Of a DNA stretch of 64,000 nt, positions 8,149-16,866 are shown one piece after another. The DNA is from Actinomadura sp. NAK00032 (lineage in GTDB: Bacteria; Actinomycetota; Actinomycetes; Streptosporangiales; Streptosporangiaceae). The position numbers and the translations under genes were made by a program. Numbering within the stretch: position 1 is the first letter of the stretch; each line of letters begins with the position of its first letter. The notes beneath the pieces are model-generated. The model searched no databases and was not told where the DNA came from. It saw only the letters and a list, made by a program, of their open reading frames with translations. The stretch covers positions 1,426,001-1,490,000 of the forward strand of contig NZ_CP054932.1 in NCBI RefSeq assembly GCF_013364275.1, given 5' to 3'.

Positions 8149-8766
8149 TCAGGTGGCGGGTGTGCGCTCCAGGTGCACCAGCCCGAGACCGAGCCGCGCC
8201 CAGCTCTCCACGAACCGCTTCTCGTCGATGCGGGTCGGCGGCTCGTACATCGACTCGTTCGCCAGCCAGTAGTTCACCACGGCGCCGCCGAGGATGGAGG
8301 CGATCGCGGGCCAGTCCTCGCCCGCGCCCTCGAACTCCGGCTGCGCGGCCAGCCACGTCGCGATCCCGTCGTAGAGCGGGTTGACGATGCCCTCGCGCAT
8401 CTCCGCGACCAGGTTCGGGAACTGGTCGAGGTCGCGGAACAGCACCCGGATGAGGTCCTGCTCCTCGCGCATCTTCGCGAGGCCGGCCTGGCACGTCATC
8501 CGCAGCCGCACCTCCAGCGGGCGCTCCTCGTAGGCGGCCGCCTGGACGAGGACGTCGCTGATCTGGCGGTGGGTCCGCTCGATGTGCTCGCGGATGGCGG
8601 AGGCGAGCACCTCCTCCTTGGACCGGAAGTGGCGGTAGAGCCCGCCGGCGCCCGGGGACAGGCCCGCCGCGGCCTCGATCTCCGCGACCGACGTCGCCGT
8701 GTAGCCCCGGTCGGCGAACAACCGGAGCGACTCGGACACGATGCGGTCGCGCGTGGATGGCGTCAT
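8149..8766 (-). CDS. TetR/AcrR family regulator
   Basis: A 205-aa repressor with a typical N-terminal TetR helix-turn-helix (residues 5-50, ending 'GLYRHFRSKEEVLASAI'). The C-terminal domain has 'LIRVLFRDLDQFPNLVAEMREGIV' and 'WLANESMYEPP', resembling regulators of drug exporters or fatty-acid genes. The ligand is unknown. ATG 8766 is chosen because GAGGAA lies about seven bases upstream; longer versions run through a repetitive intergenic region. It is divergent from the acetyltransferase-like gene at 9003. The 236-bp gap between them contains four 22-bp tandem repeats (8825-8912) whose function is unknown. Confidence 0.85.
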   Translation of the reverse strand: MTPSTRDRIVSESLRLFADRGYTATSVAEIEAAAGLSPGAGGLYRHFRSKEEVLASAIREHIERTHRQISDVLVQAAAYEERPLEVRLRMTCQAGLAKMREEQDLIRVLFRDLDQFPNLVAEMREGIVNPLYDGIATWLAAQPEFEGAGEDWPAIASILGGAVVNYWLANESMYEPPTRIDEKRFVESWARLGLGLVHLERTPAT

Positions 8767-8824
8767 GGTGATGAATTCCTCCGCAAGAACACTAAGGCAT
8801 GTTCGCCCCGCGGGCCGCCGCCTC

Positions 8825-8912
8825 CTCGCACGGCACGCCCGAACTGCTCGCACGGCATGCCGGATGTGTCCGCGCGGCGCGCCCGAACTGGTCGTGCGGC
8901 ACGCCCGAATCC
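8825..8912. repeat. Four tandem 22-bp repeats
   Basis: Units at 8825-8846, 8847-8868, 8869-8890 and 8891-8912 share the pattern [ct]cg[ct][ag]cggc[ag][ct]gcc[cg]ga. They lie between the divergent TetR gene and the gene at 9003. They may be a multi-site operator or a neutral intergenic repeat; no coding role is visible. Confidence 0.75.
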
Positions 8913-9002
8913 GCGATGCGCCGCCTTCGGGGGCCGGGGGGACTAGAGTTCGTTGGCGCACGCCCCGTCGCCGGAAGGGGCGTCGCCCAGGAAAGGTCGA
9001 CG

Positions 9003-9485
9003 ATGTTCAAGTCTCCGCGGAAGGCGGTGGGCGGGGCCTTCCTGCCCGAGGACTTCGTGGTGCCCACGCTGGTGGCGGGGCCCGACTTCCAGATCCGTCC
9101 GATCACCGTGCACGACGTGGTGAAGGACTACGGCGCCGTGATCGGCAGCCTCGACCGGCTGGCCGGCCGGTTCGGCCCCGAATGGGGGTGGCCCGACCAC
9201 GAGTTCACCTTCGAGCAGGCCCTGATCGACGTCGCCTGGCTGCAGAAGGAGGGGCAGCTGCGGCGCTCGTTCAGCTACGTGGTGATCACGCCGGACGGGG
9301 AGCGGCAGCTCGGCCGCATCCACGTCGCGCCGTCCGACGACCCCGCGGCGGACGCCGTCGTGGTGTTCTGGGTCCGCGCGGACGAGGAGAACTCCGTCCT
9401 GGAGAAGGAGCTGGAGACGTTCGTCCGCCGCTGGGCGACGACGGCCTGGCCCTTCGACGAGGTCCGCTTCCCCGGCCGGGACTGA
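9003..9485 (+). CDS. GNAT-like N-acetyltransferase-fold protein
   Basis: A 160-aa protein resembling an actinobacterial family with a GNAT-like fold. The features recalled for that family are 'FQIRPITVHDVVKDY', a WP element, 'EQALIDVAWLQKEGQLRRSFSYVVI' split into neighbouring motifs, and a C-terminal 'ATTAWPF'. The classical acetyl-CoA loop (Q/RxxGxG/A) is not evident, so enzymatic acetyl transfer is not assured. The start follows 'aggaaaggtcg'. It is divergent from the TetR gene at 8149-8766, which may regulate it. The acceptor is unknown. Confidence 0.6.
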   Translation: MFKSPRKAVGGAFLPEDFVVPTLVAGPDFQIRPITVHDVVKDYGAVIGSLDRLAGRFGPEWGWPDHEFTFEQALIDVAWLQKEGQLRRSFSYVVITPDGERQLGRIHVAPSDDPAADAVVVFWVRADEENSVLEKELETFVRRWATTAWPFDEVRFPGRD

Positions 9486-9494
9486 CCGGAGCGG

Positions 9495-9533
9495 CGGGCC
9501 GGTCAGGCGGGCCGGTCAGGCGGGCCGGTCAGG
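9495..9533. repeat. Three tandem 13-bp repeats
   Basis: Three exact copies of cgggccggtcagg (9495-9507, 9508-9520, 9521-9533) lie between two convergent genes. The last copy contains the stop codon of the minus-strand gene. Replication slippage is the simplest origin. Confidence 0.8.
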
Positions 9534-9906
9534 CCAGGCGGCGGACGAGGCCGGTCAGGAGCCGGCCGATCACCAGGTACACCAGGGCCGCGAGGCCGTA
9601 GTTGACCGCCACCTCCGCCTTGTGGTTCGCGGGCTGGAAGACGTCCTTGAACTGCCAGCACAGGTCGGTGGCCCGGTCGCCGAACCAGCGGACGATGTCG
9701 TTCGCCGTGTTCGCCTCGAACGCGACGAACACGATGTGCACGGCCAGGACCAGCACGACGACCGTGGTCACGACGGAGACCGCGGTGGCGAGCGCGCCGA
9801 CGGCGCGGCGCCTGGCCCCGGCGGCGCGAGCCGTGAACGGGCGCCGCCGCGGCGCCGCGCGGTGCTCGCCGCCCGGCTCGGTGCGGGTGGTGGGGTCGTC
9901 TGCCAT
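9529..9906 (-). CDS. Small two-TM conserved hypothetical protein
   Basis: A 125-aa protein. An arginine-rich cytoplasmic N-terminus (residues 1-35) is followed by a membrane segment (about 37-62), a loop with 'ANTANDIVRWFGDRATDLCWQFKDVFQP', and a second segment (about 101-118). The loop sequence is of a type I recall from conserved actinobacterial membrane proteins, but I know no function. The start is well supported by AAGGAGG nine bases upstream. The gene ends inside a 13-bp tandem repeat. It faces a 230-bp divergent region shared with the HAD hydrolase gene. Confidence 0.7.
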   Translation of the reverse strand: MADDPTTRTEPGGEHRAAPRRRPFTARAAGARRRAVGALATAVSVVTTVVVLVLAVHIVFVAFEANTANDIVRWFGDRATDLCWQFKDVFQPANHKAEVAVNYGLAALVYLVIGRLLTGLVRRLA

Positions 9907-10048
9907 CTGCGGCCTCCTTCACCGGGGGCTGTGCCGGGGGCGGACGGCGGCGTGATCGTCCTTGGCGCCGGGGTGGCGTGTTCGGGTGCTGCGTTTTCCC
10001 TGGTCAGCTGGTTTGTGGCCGGGGGGTCGGGTATATCGCCAACACGGT

Positions 10049-10102
10049 CCCGCGCTCTCCTACTCGGATCCCGTCGCATCGCCACTACCAGGAGAGCGCG
10101 GG
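10049..10102. promoter_or_regulatory. Long-armed inverted repeat in divergent promoter region
   Basis: Perfect 13-bp arms (10049-10061 and 10090-10102) flank a 28-bp spacer between the minus-strand gene at 9529-9906 and the HAD gene at 10137. It could be a pair of operator half sites or a hairpin. No U-tract follows on either side. Confidence 0.55.
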
Positions 10103-10124
10103 TCCTCTCCTGTGTCCAGCCCCT

Positions 10125-10136
10125 TACCCTGTGGGC
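10125..10136 (+). promoter_or_regulatory. -10 element of a leaderless promoter
   Basis: TACCCT at 10125-10130 fits the actinobacterial TANNNT -10 box. It lies six bases before GTG 10137, the spacing expected when transcription starts at the start codon. No clear -35 box is seen. Confidence 0.5.
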
Positions 10137-10796
10137 GTGCTCGATCTCGAACCTCCCGCTTCGTCCGGCGCGTCCTTCACCGTCGGTTTCGACCTCGATC
10201 TGACCCTGGCCGACACGCGGGCCGCCATCGGCGCCGTGTACGCCGCCCTCGCCGCGGAGACGGGCGTCCCCATCGACACCGACCAGGTGGTGGGGCGGAT
10301 CGGGCCGCCGCTGGAGGAGGAGCTGGCCTACTGGTTCCCCGCGGACGAGGTGCCCGTGATGGCGGCCCGGTACCGGGCGATCTACCCCGATGTCGCGATC
10401 CCGGCGACCGGCCTCATGCCGGGCGCCGTCGCCGCGCTGGACGCCGTGCGCGCCCGCGGCGGCCAGGTGGTCGTGGTGTCGGGCAAGAACCAGGCCGACA
10501 CCGAGCGCACCGTCCGGTTCCTCGGGCTGCGGGCGGACGCCGTGGTCGGCGGCCTGTTCGGCGCCGACAAGGGCGCCGCGCTGCGCGCGCACGGCGCCGA
10601 CGCCTACATCGGGGACCACACGGGCGACGTGGACGCGGCGCGGGCGGCGTCGGCGGTGGCGGTGGCCGTCGCGACCGGCGCGTTCGACTCGGCGGCCCTC
10701 ACCGCGTACGGCGCCGACGTCGTCCTGCCGGACCTGCTGGCGTTCCCGGAGTGGCTCGGCGGGTTCCGGACGGTCGGCGGGTTCCGCACGGCCTGA
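10137..10796 (+). CDS. HAD family hydrolase
   Basis: A 219-aa haloacid dehalogenase-like phosphatase. Motif I is DLDLTLADT, with the first Asp as nucleophile (near residue 19). Motif II is the Ser in 'VVVVSGKN', and motif III/IV includes K near 'GADKGAAL' and 'YIGDHTGD'. The cap inserted after motif I is of the small helical phosphoglycolate phosphatase-like type. The usual DxDxT is present as D-L-D-L-T, so catalysis is expected. The substrate is unknown, probably a small phosphorylated metabolite. GTG 10137 is chosen from the leaderless promoter; GTG 10131 is two codons earlier. Confidence 0.82.
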   Translation: MLDLEPPASSGASFTVGFDLDLTLADTRAAIGAVYAALAAETGVPIDTDQVVGRIGPPLEEELAYWFPADEVPVMAARYRAIYPDVAIPATGLMPGAVAALDAVRARGGQVVVVSGKNQADTERTVRFLGLRADAVVGGLFGADKGAALRAHGADAYIGDHTGDVDAARAASAVAVAVATGAFDSAALTAYGADVVLPDLLAFPEWLGGFRTVGGFRTA

Positions 10797-11001
10797 CAGA
10801 TCCTGCCCCTGACACGGCCCTGACCCGTCCTGACCGGCGGCTGCGCGCGGCCCGATATTCGGGTGCCGTCCGCGGGGCACCGGGATAGCGTCGGAGGCAC
10901 TGCCCCGTAGGCCTCTCCGGGGGTACCCGGCGTGTTCACCGGCCCGCGGGGAGGCACTAATCTTGGGGGCGATTCAGGACGATTACCGAACGAGGTCTCC
11001 G

Positions 11002-11400
11002 GTGCCGACTGGCAAGGTCAAGTGGTACGACTCCGACAAGGGGTTCGGCTTCCTCACCCGCGACGACGGCGGGGAGGTCTTCGTGCACTCCTCGGCGCTG
11101 CCGGGCGGTGTCACGACGCTCCGGCCGGGGCAGCGCATCGAGTTCGGCGTGGTCGAGGGGCGGCGCGGCCAGCAGGCCCTCCAGGTGCGGGTGCTGGAGT
11201 CGCTGCCGTCGGTGGAGAAGACCATCGCCAAGCAGCGGCGCAAGAAGCCGGACGAGATGGTCGTGATCACCGAGGACCTGATCAAGCTGCTGGACGGGAT
11301 CTCCAACACCTACCGGCGCGGCAAGCACCCGTCCCCGGCGGAGGCGAAGAAGATCGCCACCGTGCTGCGGGCGGTCGCCGACGACCTGTCGTCCCCCTGA
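11002..11400 (+). CDS. Cold-shock domain protein with C-terminal extension
   Basis: A 132-aa protein. Residues 1-65 form a cold-shock (OB-fold) domain with RNP1 'KGFGFLTRD' and RNP2 'VFVHSSAL', which binds single-stranded RNA or DNA. The remaining 65 residues are a conserved helical extension with 'KTIAKQRRKKPDEMVVITEDLIKLLDGI' motifs (shown in part), typical of the actinobacterial 130-aa group rather than the 67-aa CspA type. GTG 11002 gives the standard (M)PTGKVKWYD start; an upstream ATG at 10963 adds 13 unconserved residues. It is followed convergently by an MFS gene, then DUF3027 and a sacsin-like ATPase, a frequent actinobacterial neighbourhood. Confidence 0.88.
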   Translation: MPTGKVKWYDSDKGFGFLTRDDGGEVFVHSSALPGGVTTLRPGQRIEFGVVEGRRGQQALQVRVLESLPSVEKTIAKQRRKKPDEMVVITEDLIKLLDGISNTYRRGKHPSPAEAKKIATVLRAVADDLSSP

Positions 11401-11450
11401 GGCCGCCTGAGGGCCCCAAGGCCCTCTGAGGCCGCCGGAACGGTAGGCGG

Positions 11451-12854
11451 TCAGGCGCGCATCTCCGGATGCGCGTCCTTGATCGTCGTGGTGGGCGGGG
11501 CCGCGTCCGAGCGGCGGCGGCGGTGCGTCCCGGTCTGCCGGGTCAGCAGCAGGGCGAAGGCCAGCGCGAGCGCCGCCGCGACGGTCGCGAGCGCGACCCG
11601 GCCGTCCGCGACGATCGACATGCCGAGGCCGAGCAGCCCGCCCAGCACCCAGCTGAGCTGGTGCAGCGTCTCCGACACCGCGAACGTGGACGAGCGCAGC
11701 TCCTCGCCGATCTCGCGCTGCACGACCGCGTCCATCGACAGCTTGCCGAGGACCTGGCCGAGACCGGCCGCGGTCGCGACGGCGAGGGCCGCCCACAGCC
11801 CGAAGAACGCGGCGCCCGCCGCGGTGACGCCGGTGACGGCGGCGAGCGTCGCCGACACGATGAACCGGGGCGCCCGCGCCTTCATCCAGGCGCCGAGCGC
11901 GGTGCCGAGCAGCCCGCCGGCGCCCGCGCACGCGGCCAGCAGGCCGAGGGCGACATGGTGGGACACCGGGTCGAACCGCTCCTGCCGCAGCAGGAACGCC
12001 AGGTAGATGATCAGGAAGCCGGAGAACGCGCGCAGCACCGCGTTCGCCTCCATGGCCTCCACGACGAGGGGACCGACGCGGGGCAGCGCCCGCCAGCGCC
12101 GCGCCCCCTTCTCGGCCGGTTCCGGCCGCGCGGCCTCTTCGGGGACGTCCACGTGCCCCGGCAGCCGCATGGTGAACAGCACGCCGAGCAGGAACACGGC
12201 CGTGCCGATGCGCAGCACCCAGGCCGGCCCGATGAGCAGGGCGAGGCCCGCCGCGGCCGGCGCGGTGACCGACGCCGCGATCAGCCCGGCGAACGAGGCG
12301 CGCGCGTTCGCCGTCACCAGCGTGATCTCGTCCGGCAGGACGCGCGGGGTGACCGACGCGCGCAGCACCCCGAACGCCTTCGACAGCACCAGCACGCCGA
12401 ACGCGGCGGGCAGGAAGGTGACCTGGTCGCCGTGCGGGAGCGCGCTCGCCATCGCCCAGCACAGCAGCGCCCGCATCACGAACGTGCTCGAGATCGCGTA
12501 CCGGCGGACGTGCCGGGCCCGGTCCAGCACCGGGCCGATCAGCGGGGCGACGAGCGCGAACGGCGCCATCGTGACGACGAGGTAGAGGGCGATCTGGCCG
12601 CGCGCCTGGTTGACGTCCAGGCCGAAGAACAGCGTCCCCGCCAGCGCGACCGTGACCATGGCGTCGCCCGCGGAGTTGATCGCGGACGCCTCGATCAGGC
12701 TGCCGAGGCCGCTGCGCCCGGCGCCCTGCGCGTGGGTGACGCGGCGGGTGAGCCGGCCCGTGCCGAGGACGGCCGAGCGCATGCCGCGGCCGGCGCGCGC
12801 CGCACCCCCGGTGACGGCGCGCAGGGTCCGTCCGGCCCTCGTCCCGTCCGCCAT
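11451..12854 (-). CDS. MFS transporter (conserved cold-shock/DUF3027 neighbour)
   Basis: A 467-aa integral membrane transporter with about 12 predicted segments after a basic 50-residue cytoplasmic N-terminus. The MFS signature between TM2 and TM3 is 'GPVLDRARHVRRY'. The family usually lies beside cspA-like and DUF3027 genes; the M. tuberculosis equivalent is, from memory, Rv0876c. The substrate is not known. Transcription is convergent with the cold-shock gene (50 bp between stops) and divergent from DUF3027. The start at 12854 follows GGGAGA. Confidence 0.8.
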   Translation of the reverse strand: MADGTRAGRTLRAVTGGAARAGRGMRSAVLGTGRLTRRVTHAQGAGRSGLGSLIEASAINSAGDAMVTVALAGTLFFGLDVNQARGQIALYLVVTMAPFALVAPLIGPVLDRARHVRRYAISSTFVMRALLCWAMASALPHGDQVTFLPAAFGVLVLSKAFGVLRASVTPRVLPDEITLVTANARASFAGLIAASVTAPAAAGLALLIGPAWVLRIGTAVFLLGVLFTMRLPGHVDVPEEAARPEPAEKGARRWRALPRVGPLVVEAMEANAVLRAFSGFLIIYLAFLLRQERFDPVSHHVALGLLAACAGAGGLLGTALGAWMKARAPRFIVSATLAAVTGVTAAGAAFFGLWAALAVATAAGLGQVLGKLSMDAVVQREIGEELRSSTFAVSETLHQLSWVLGGLLGLGMSIVADGRVALATVAAALALAFALLLTRQTGTHRRRRSDAAPPTTTIKDAHPEMRA

Positions 12855-13033
12855 GCGCCCTGATCTCTCCCAGCGGCCGCGCCGGCTCGGTACCGGGGAC
12901 GGCCATCGGAGTCGTTCGATTGAGGGTACGTTCCCCGCTGGAATGCGGGCTCACCCCACCGGTTCGGGAGGTTCGGGGCCGCCGCACCTCCGCGGGGGCC
13001 CGGCCACGTCCTCCCATGGGCGAGAATTGAGGG

Positions 13034-13891
13034 GTGAGCCCACAGCGTCAGTCCAGCCCCGCGCGTCCCGCCGCCGCGCGCACCACGTCCGGGGCCGCCC
13101 GCCGGACCCGCACACCCGCCGTCGACACCGCCTGCGCCGAGGCCGTCGACCTCGCCCGCGAGGCCGCCGAGGACACCGCCGGCGCGCCGCGGGTCGGCGA
13201 GCACCTCGGCCTGCGCGCCGAAGCCGACCGGGTGGTCACGCACTACTTCACGTGCCTCGACCCCGCCTACCGGGGCTGGCGCTGGGCGGTCACCGTGGCC
13301 CGCGCGTCCCGCGCGAAGAACGTCACGGTCAGCGAGTGCGTGCTGCTGCCCGGCGACGACGCGCTGCTGGCGCCGCCGTGGGTGCCGTGGCTGGAGCGGC
13401 TGCGCCCCGGCGACCTCGGCCCCGGCGACCTGCTGCCGACGGCGCCCGACGACGTCCGGCTCGCGCCCGGGTTCACCCAGGTCGACGACTCCACCGACCG
13501 CGAGGCCCAGTGGGAACTCGGCCTCGGCCGCGTCCGGGTGCTGTCCCGGGAGGGCCGCGACGAGGCCGCGACCCGCTGGTACGAGGGCGTCGCCGGGCCC
13601 CGCGCGCCCATCGCCGCGTCCGCGCCCGCGCAGTGCTCCACCTGCGGGTTCTTCGTCGGGCTGGCGGGCGAGCTGCGGCAGGTGTTCGGGGTCTGCGCGA
13701 ACGAGTACGCGCCCGACGACGGCCGCGTGGTCTCCGCCGACCACGGCTGCGGCGCGCACTCCGAGGCGGTCTCCATCCCGGCGGCGTCCGAGCACAACCC
13801 GCCGGTGATCGACGAGCTCGGGTACGAGGTCATCCCCGCCGGTGACGAGGACACCGCGTCCCTGGACGACGAGGCCCTCGGCCACAGCTGA
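13034..13891 (+). CDS. DUF3027 domain protein
   Basis: A 285-aa actinobacterial protein of unknown function. The conserved core runs from about residue 25 ('VDTACAEAVDLAREAAED') to about 255. A cysteine/histidine cluster looks metal-binding: CSTC near 198-201, then GVC, ADHGCGAHSE near 240. 'HYFTCLDPAYRGWRWAVTVARA' is the family hallmark, here seen around residue 70. GTG 13034 has only a poor ribosome binding site, and AT-rich 'gagaat' just upstream suggests a leaderless transcript. The stop lies two bases before the ATG of the HSP90-like gene, so the two are co-transcribed and probably act together. Confidence 0.85.
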   Translation: MSPQRQSSPARPAAARTTSGAARRTRTPAVDTACAEAVDLAREAAEDTAGAPRVGEHLGLRAEADRVVTHYFTCLDPAYRGWRWAVTVARASRAKNVTVSECVLLPGDDALLAPPWVPWLERLRPGDLGPGDLLPTAPDDVRLAPGFTQVDDSTDREAQWELGLGRVRVLSREGRDEAATRWYEGVAGPRAPIAASAPAQCSTCGFFVGLAGELRQVFGVCANEYAPDDGRVVSADHGCGAHSEAVSIPAASEHNPPVIDELGYEVIPAGDEDTASLDDEALGHS

Positions 13892-13893
13892 CC

Positions 13894-16866
13894 ATGCCGG
13901 ACACTCCGGACGATTTCCAGACCCGGGCTCTTCGCGAACGCGTGCTGAGGGCCTGGGCGGAGTCCCCGGCGCGCTTCCGCGAGGACGCCAACGCCGAAGA
14001 GGACTACGCCCTGGGCGGCTACCGCGACCGCGCGGTCATCGAGCTCGCCCAGAACGCCGCCGACGCCGCGCTGCGCGCCGGAGTACCCGGCCGTCTGCGG
14101 CTGGCCTTGCGGTCATCGCCGTCCGGCAGTGTGCTGACCGCCGCGAACACCGGGGCGCCGCTGGACGCGGAGGGCGTCGAGGCGCTGTCCACGCTGCGCG
14201 CCTCGTCCAAGCGGGACGAGACGTCCGCGACGGGCCGCTTCGGCGTGGGGTTCGCCGCCGTGGTCGCCGTGTCGGACGCGCCGTCCATCGCTTCGGCGCT
14301 TCCCGTCCCGTCGGGGGTCGAATGGTCGCGGGAGCGGGCTCGTGCCCAGGTGGAGGCGGTGCCCGCGCTCGCGGAGGAGGCCGCGCGGCGGGGCGGGCAT
14401 GTGCCGCTCCTGCGGTTGCCTTTCGCGCTGGACGAGACGCCGGACGTCCCGGACGGGTTCGACACCCTGGTGCGGCTGCCGCTGCTGGAGGACGCGGTCG
14501 AGTCCGTCCGGCGCCAGCTGGGGCAGGTGGGGGCGGCGCTGATGCTGGCCTTGCCGGCGCTGGCGCGCGTCGAGATCGACGTTGACGGCGATGCGCGCGA
14601 ACTGGTCGCCGAGCGGCGTCCGGGCGGCGAGGTCGTCATCAACGGTGGCGTGTGGCGGACGGCCGAAGCGCACGGGGAGATCCCAGGCGAGCTTCTAACG
14701 GACCGTCCCGTGGAGGAACGGGCGCGTCCGTTCTGGCAGGTTCGGTGGGCTCTGCCAGAGGACGGTCTGCCCGAGGGCATGCCGCCGGTGGTGCACGCCC
14801 CCACGCCCAGCGACGAGAGGCTGGATCTCCCCGCTCTGCTCATCGCGTCGTTCCCGCTCGCCCCTGACCGTCGCCACGTCGCCCCAGGGCCGCTGACCGA
14901 GTACCTCGCGGAGCGGGCCGCCGAGACGTACGTGCGGCTCCTGGCCGGGCTGCCGGTGTCGCCGGGCGTGCTCGACCTCGTGCCGGGGCCGGTGGGCGCC
15001 GGGGAACTCGACGCGCGGATCCGGCGCGGGATCCGCGAGCGGCTGCCCGAGGCGCCCGTGCTGCCGCACGGGACGCGCGGCCGCGACGCCATCGCGATCG
15101 ACGCGCCCGCGCCGTTCGTCGGGCTGCTCGAAGCGGACGCCGTGGTCGGCGGGCTGCTGCCGGCGGAGTGGCCGGCGCGGAGCCCGGCGCTGGCGGCGCT
15201 CGGGGTCCGCCGCGTCGAGTTGGCCGACGTGATCGATGAGCTGGCCGCTGTGGACCGGGAACCGGCGTGGTGGCACCGGGTGTACGAGGCGCTCGGCGGG
15301 GCCGCCAGGGACGCGCTGGGCGCCTTGCCGGTGCCGCTGGCGGGTGCGGAGCCCCGGCTGGTGCGCGGGCCGCGCGGGCTGCTGATCGCGGACGGCGTCG
15401 ACCCGGCGGGCCTGGACGCGCTCGGGCTGCGGTTCGTCCATCCGGAGGCCGTGCATCCGCTGCTGGCCCGGCTCGGGGCGGTGGAGGCGGGCCCGCGCGC
15501 GGTGCTGGGCGACCCGGCCGTCCGGGCGGCCGTCGAGGAGTCGTTCGAGGCCGACGACCCGGACGCGGTCGCCGAGGCCGTGCTGGGGCTGGTGGGGCCC
15601 GCCCACATCGACCCCGGCGACGAGCCCTGGCTGGCCGAACTGGCCCTCCCCGGCGACGACGGCGACCTCTACCCGGCCGGTGAGCTCCTCCTGCCGGAGA
15701 GCCCGCTGCGCAGCCTCATGGCCGGCGACGCGCCGTTCGGCGTCGTGGACGGCGAACTCCTGGGCAAGTGGGGCGCCGAGACCCTCGCCGCCGTCGGCGT
15801 CTTGGACGGGTTCGCGCTCGCCAAGAGCGAGGACGTGAACCTCATGGGCCTCGCCGACGAGGCCGAGACCCTCCACCTGGACGACGAGGACCTGTGGGCG
15901 GATGACGCCCTGCGCCGCATCGGCCCGCAAGACCTCCCGCCGCTCGTGCCGGAGTTCACGGCCGTCCGCGACCTGGAACTCGTCGACGACTGGGCGGCGG
16001 CACTCACGGTCCTTGCCGGGCCTCCGTGGCGGGCCGCGATCGTCGACCCCGCCCATGTCACCTTGCACAACGGCAGGCGCGTGGCCGTCCCGTCGTACAC
16101 GGCGTGGTGGCTGGGGCGGCATCCGGTGTTGGACGGCCGCAGACCCGGCGAGTTCCGCCTACGCGGCGACGACTCGCTGACAGGGCTCTACGACGTCGCA
16201 CCAGACGGCCTGGACGAGCGGCTGCTGCTCGCCCTGGGCGTCCGCACGTCCCTGGAAGAGCTCCTTGAGGAGCCTGGCGGCGCCCAAGAGCTGCTCAACC
16301 GGCTCGGTGACCCCGCCCGGTCCGTGACCCGCGCTCGTCTGGCCGTCCTCTGGACAGCCCTCGCGGACACCCCCGAAGTGGACATCGAGCCACCCGACCA
16401 CCTGCGCGCCATCGTGGACGGCGAGACCGAGGTCGTGGACGCGGGCGACGCCCTCATCCTGGACAGCCCCGACCTCCTGCCCCTCCTGCAAGGGCAGCCG
16501 CTCATCATCGCCGCCCAGGGACGCGACGCCCGGCTATCCGAACTCCTGGACCTCCCCTTGGCGGGCGACGAGATCCCGGGCGAGGTCGACTCGCACGGCG
16601 AGAAACGCCCCGTCCCGACCGCCGTCGGAGCCGTCCTACCGGATGCCCCGGCCAGTTACCTCGCACACGAACGCCTCACCGTGGACGGCCAGGACGTCCC
16701 CTGGTGGACGCGAGACGGCGAGATCCATGCGCACGACGTGCACGGCCTGGCGCGCGCGCTCGCCTGGTCCACCGGCAACTGGGCCGACCGGCTGCTGATC
16801 GAGGCCGTCCTGCGCGACCCCGCGGCCGTCCCCACCCTCCTGGCCGAGGCCGACCTGGAGCCCTAG
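13894..16866 (+). CDS. Sacsin-type HSP90-like ATPase (GHKL) protein
   Basis: A 990-aa protein with an N-terminal sacsin/HtpG-like ATP-binding fold (about residues 35-270). The GHKL motifs are visible: N box with E50, N54 and D57 ('ELAQNAADA'), a G1-like ANTGAPLD, and G2 GRFGVGF. The remaining 700 residues are acidic and contain no recognised enzyme domain; in eukaryotic sacsin the equivalent region is a chaperone-like repeat. HtpG's middle and C-terminal domains are not evident. A chaperone or quality-control role is inferred from the ATPase fold. The gene starts two bases after DUF3027. Its stop overlaps the stop of convergent DUF2530 by four bases. Confidence 0.8.
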   Translation: MPDTPDDFQTRALRERVLRAWAESPARFREDANAEEDYALGGYRDRAVIELAQNAADAALRAGVPGRLRLALRSSPSGSVLTAANTGAPLDAEGVEALSTLRASSKRDETSATGRFGVGFAAVVAVSDAPSIASALPVPSGVEWSRERARAQVEAVPALAEEAARRGGHVPLLRLPFALDETPDVPDGFDTLVRLPLLEDAVESVRRQLGQVGAALMLALPALARVEIDVDGDARELVAERRPGGEVVINGGVWRTAEAHGEIPGELLTDRPVEERARPFWQVRWALPEDGLPEGMPPVVHAPTPSDERLDLPALLIASFPLAPDRRHVAPGPLTEYLAERAAETYVRLLAGLPVSPGVLDLVPGPVGAGELDARIRRGIRERLPEAPVLPHGTRGRDAIAIDAPAPFVGLLEADAVVGGLLPAEWPARSPALAALGVRRVELADVIDELAAVDREPAWWHRVYEALGGAARDALGALPVPLAGAEPRLVRGPRGLLIADGVDPAGLDALGLRFVHPEAVHPLLARLGAVEAGPRAVLGDPAVRAAVEESFEADDPDAVAEAVLGLVGPAHIDPGDEPWLAELALPGDDGDLYPAGELLLPESPLRSLMAGDAPFGVVDGELLGKWGAETLAAVGVLDGFALAKSEDVNLMGLADEAETLHLDDEDLWADDALRRIGPQDLPPLVPEFTAVRDLELVDDWAAALTVLAGPPWRAAIVDPAHVTLHNGRRVAVPSYTAWWLGRHPVLDGRRPGEFRLRGDDSLTGLYDVAPDGLDERLLLALGVRTSLEELLEEPGGAQELLNRLGDPARSVTRARLAVLWTALADTPEVDIEPPDHLRAIVDGETEVVDAGDALILDSPDLLPLLQGQPLIIAAQGRDARLSELLDLPLAGDEIPGEVDSHGEKRPVPTAVGAVLPDAPASYLAHERLTVDGQDVPWWTRDGEIHAHDVHGLARALAWSTGNWADRLLIEAVLRDPAAVPTLLAEADLEP

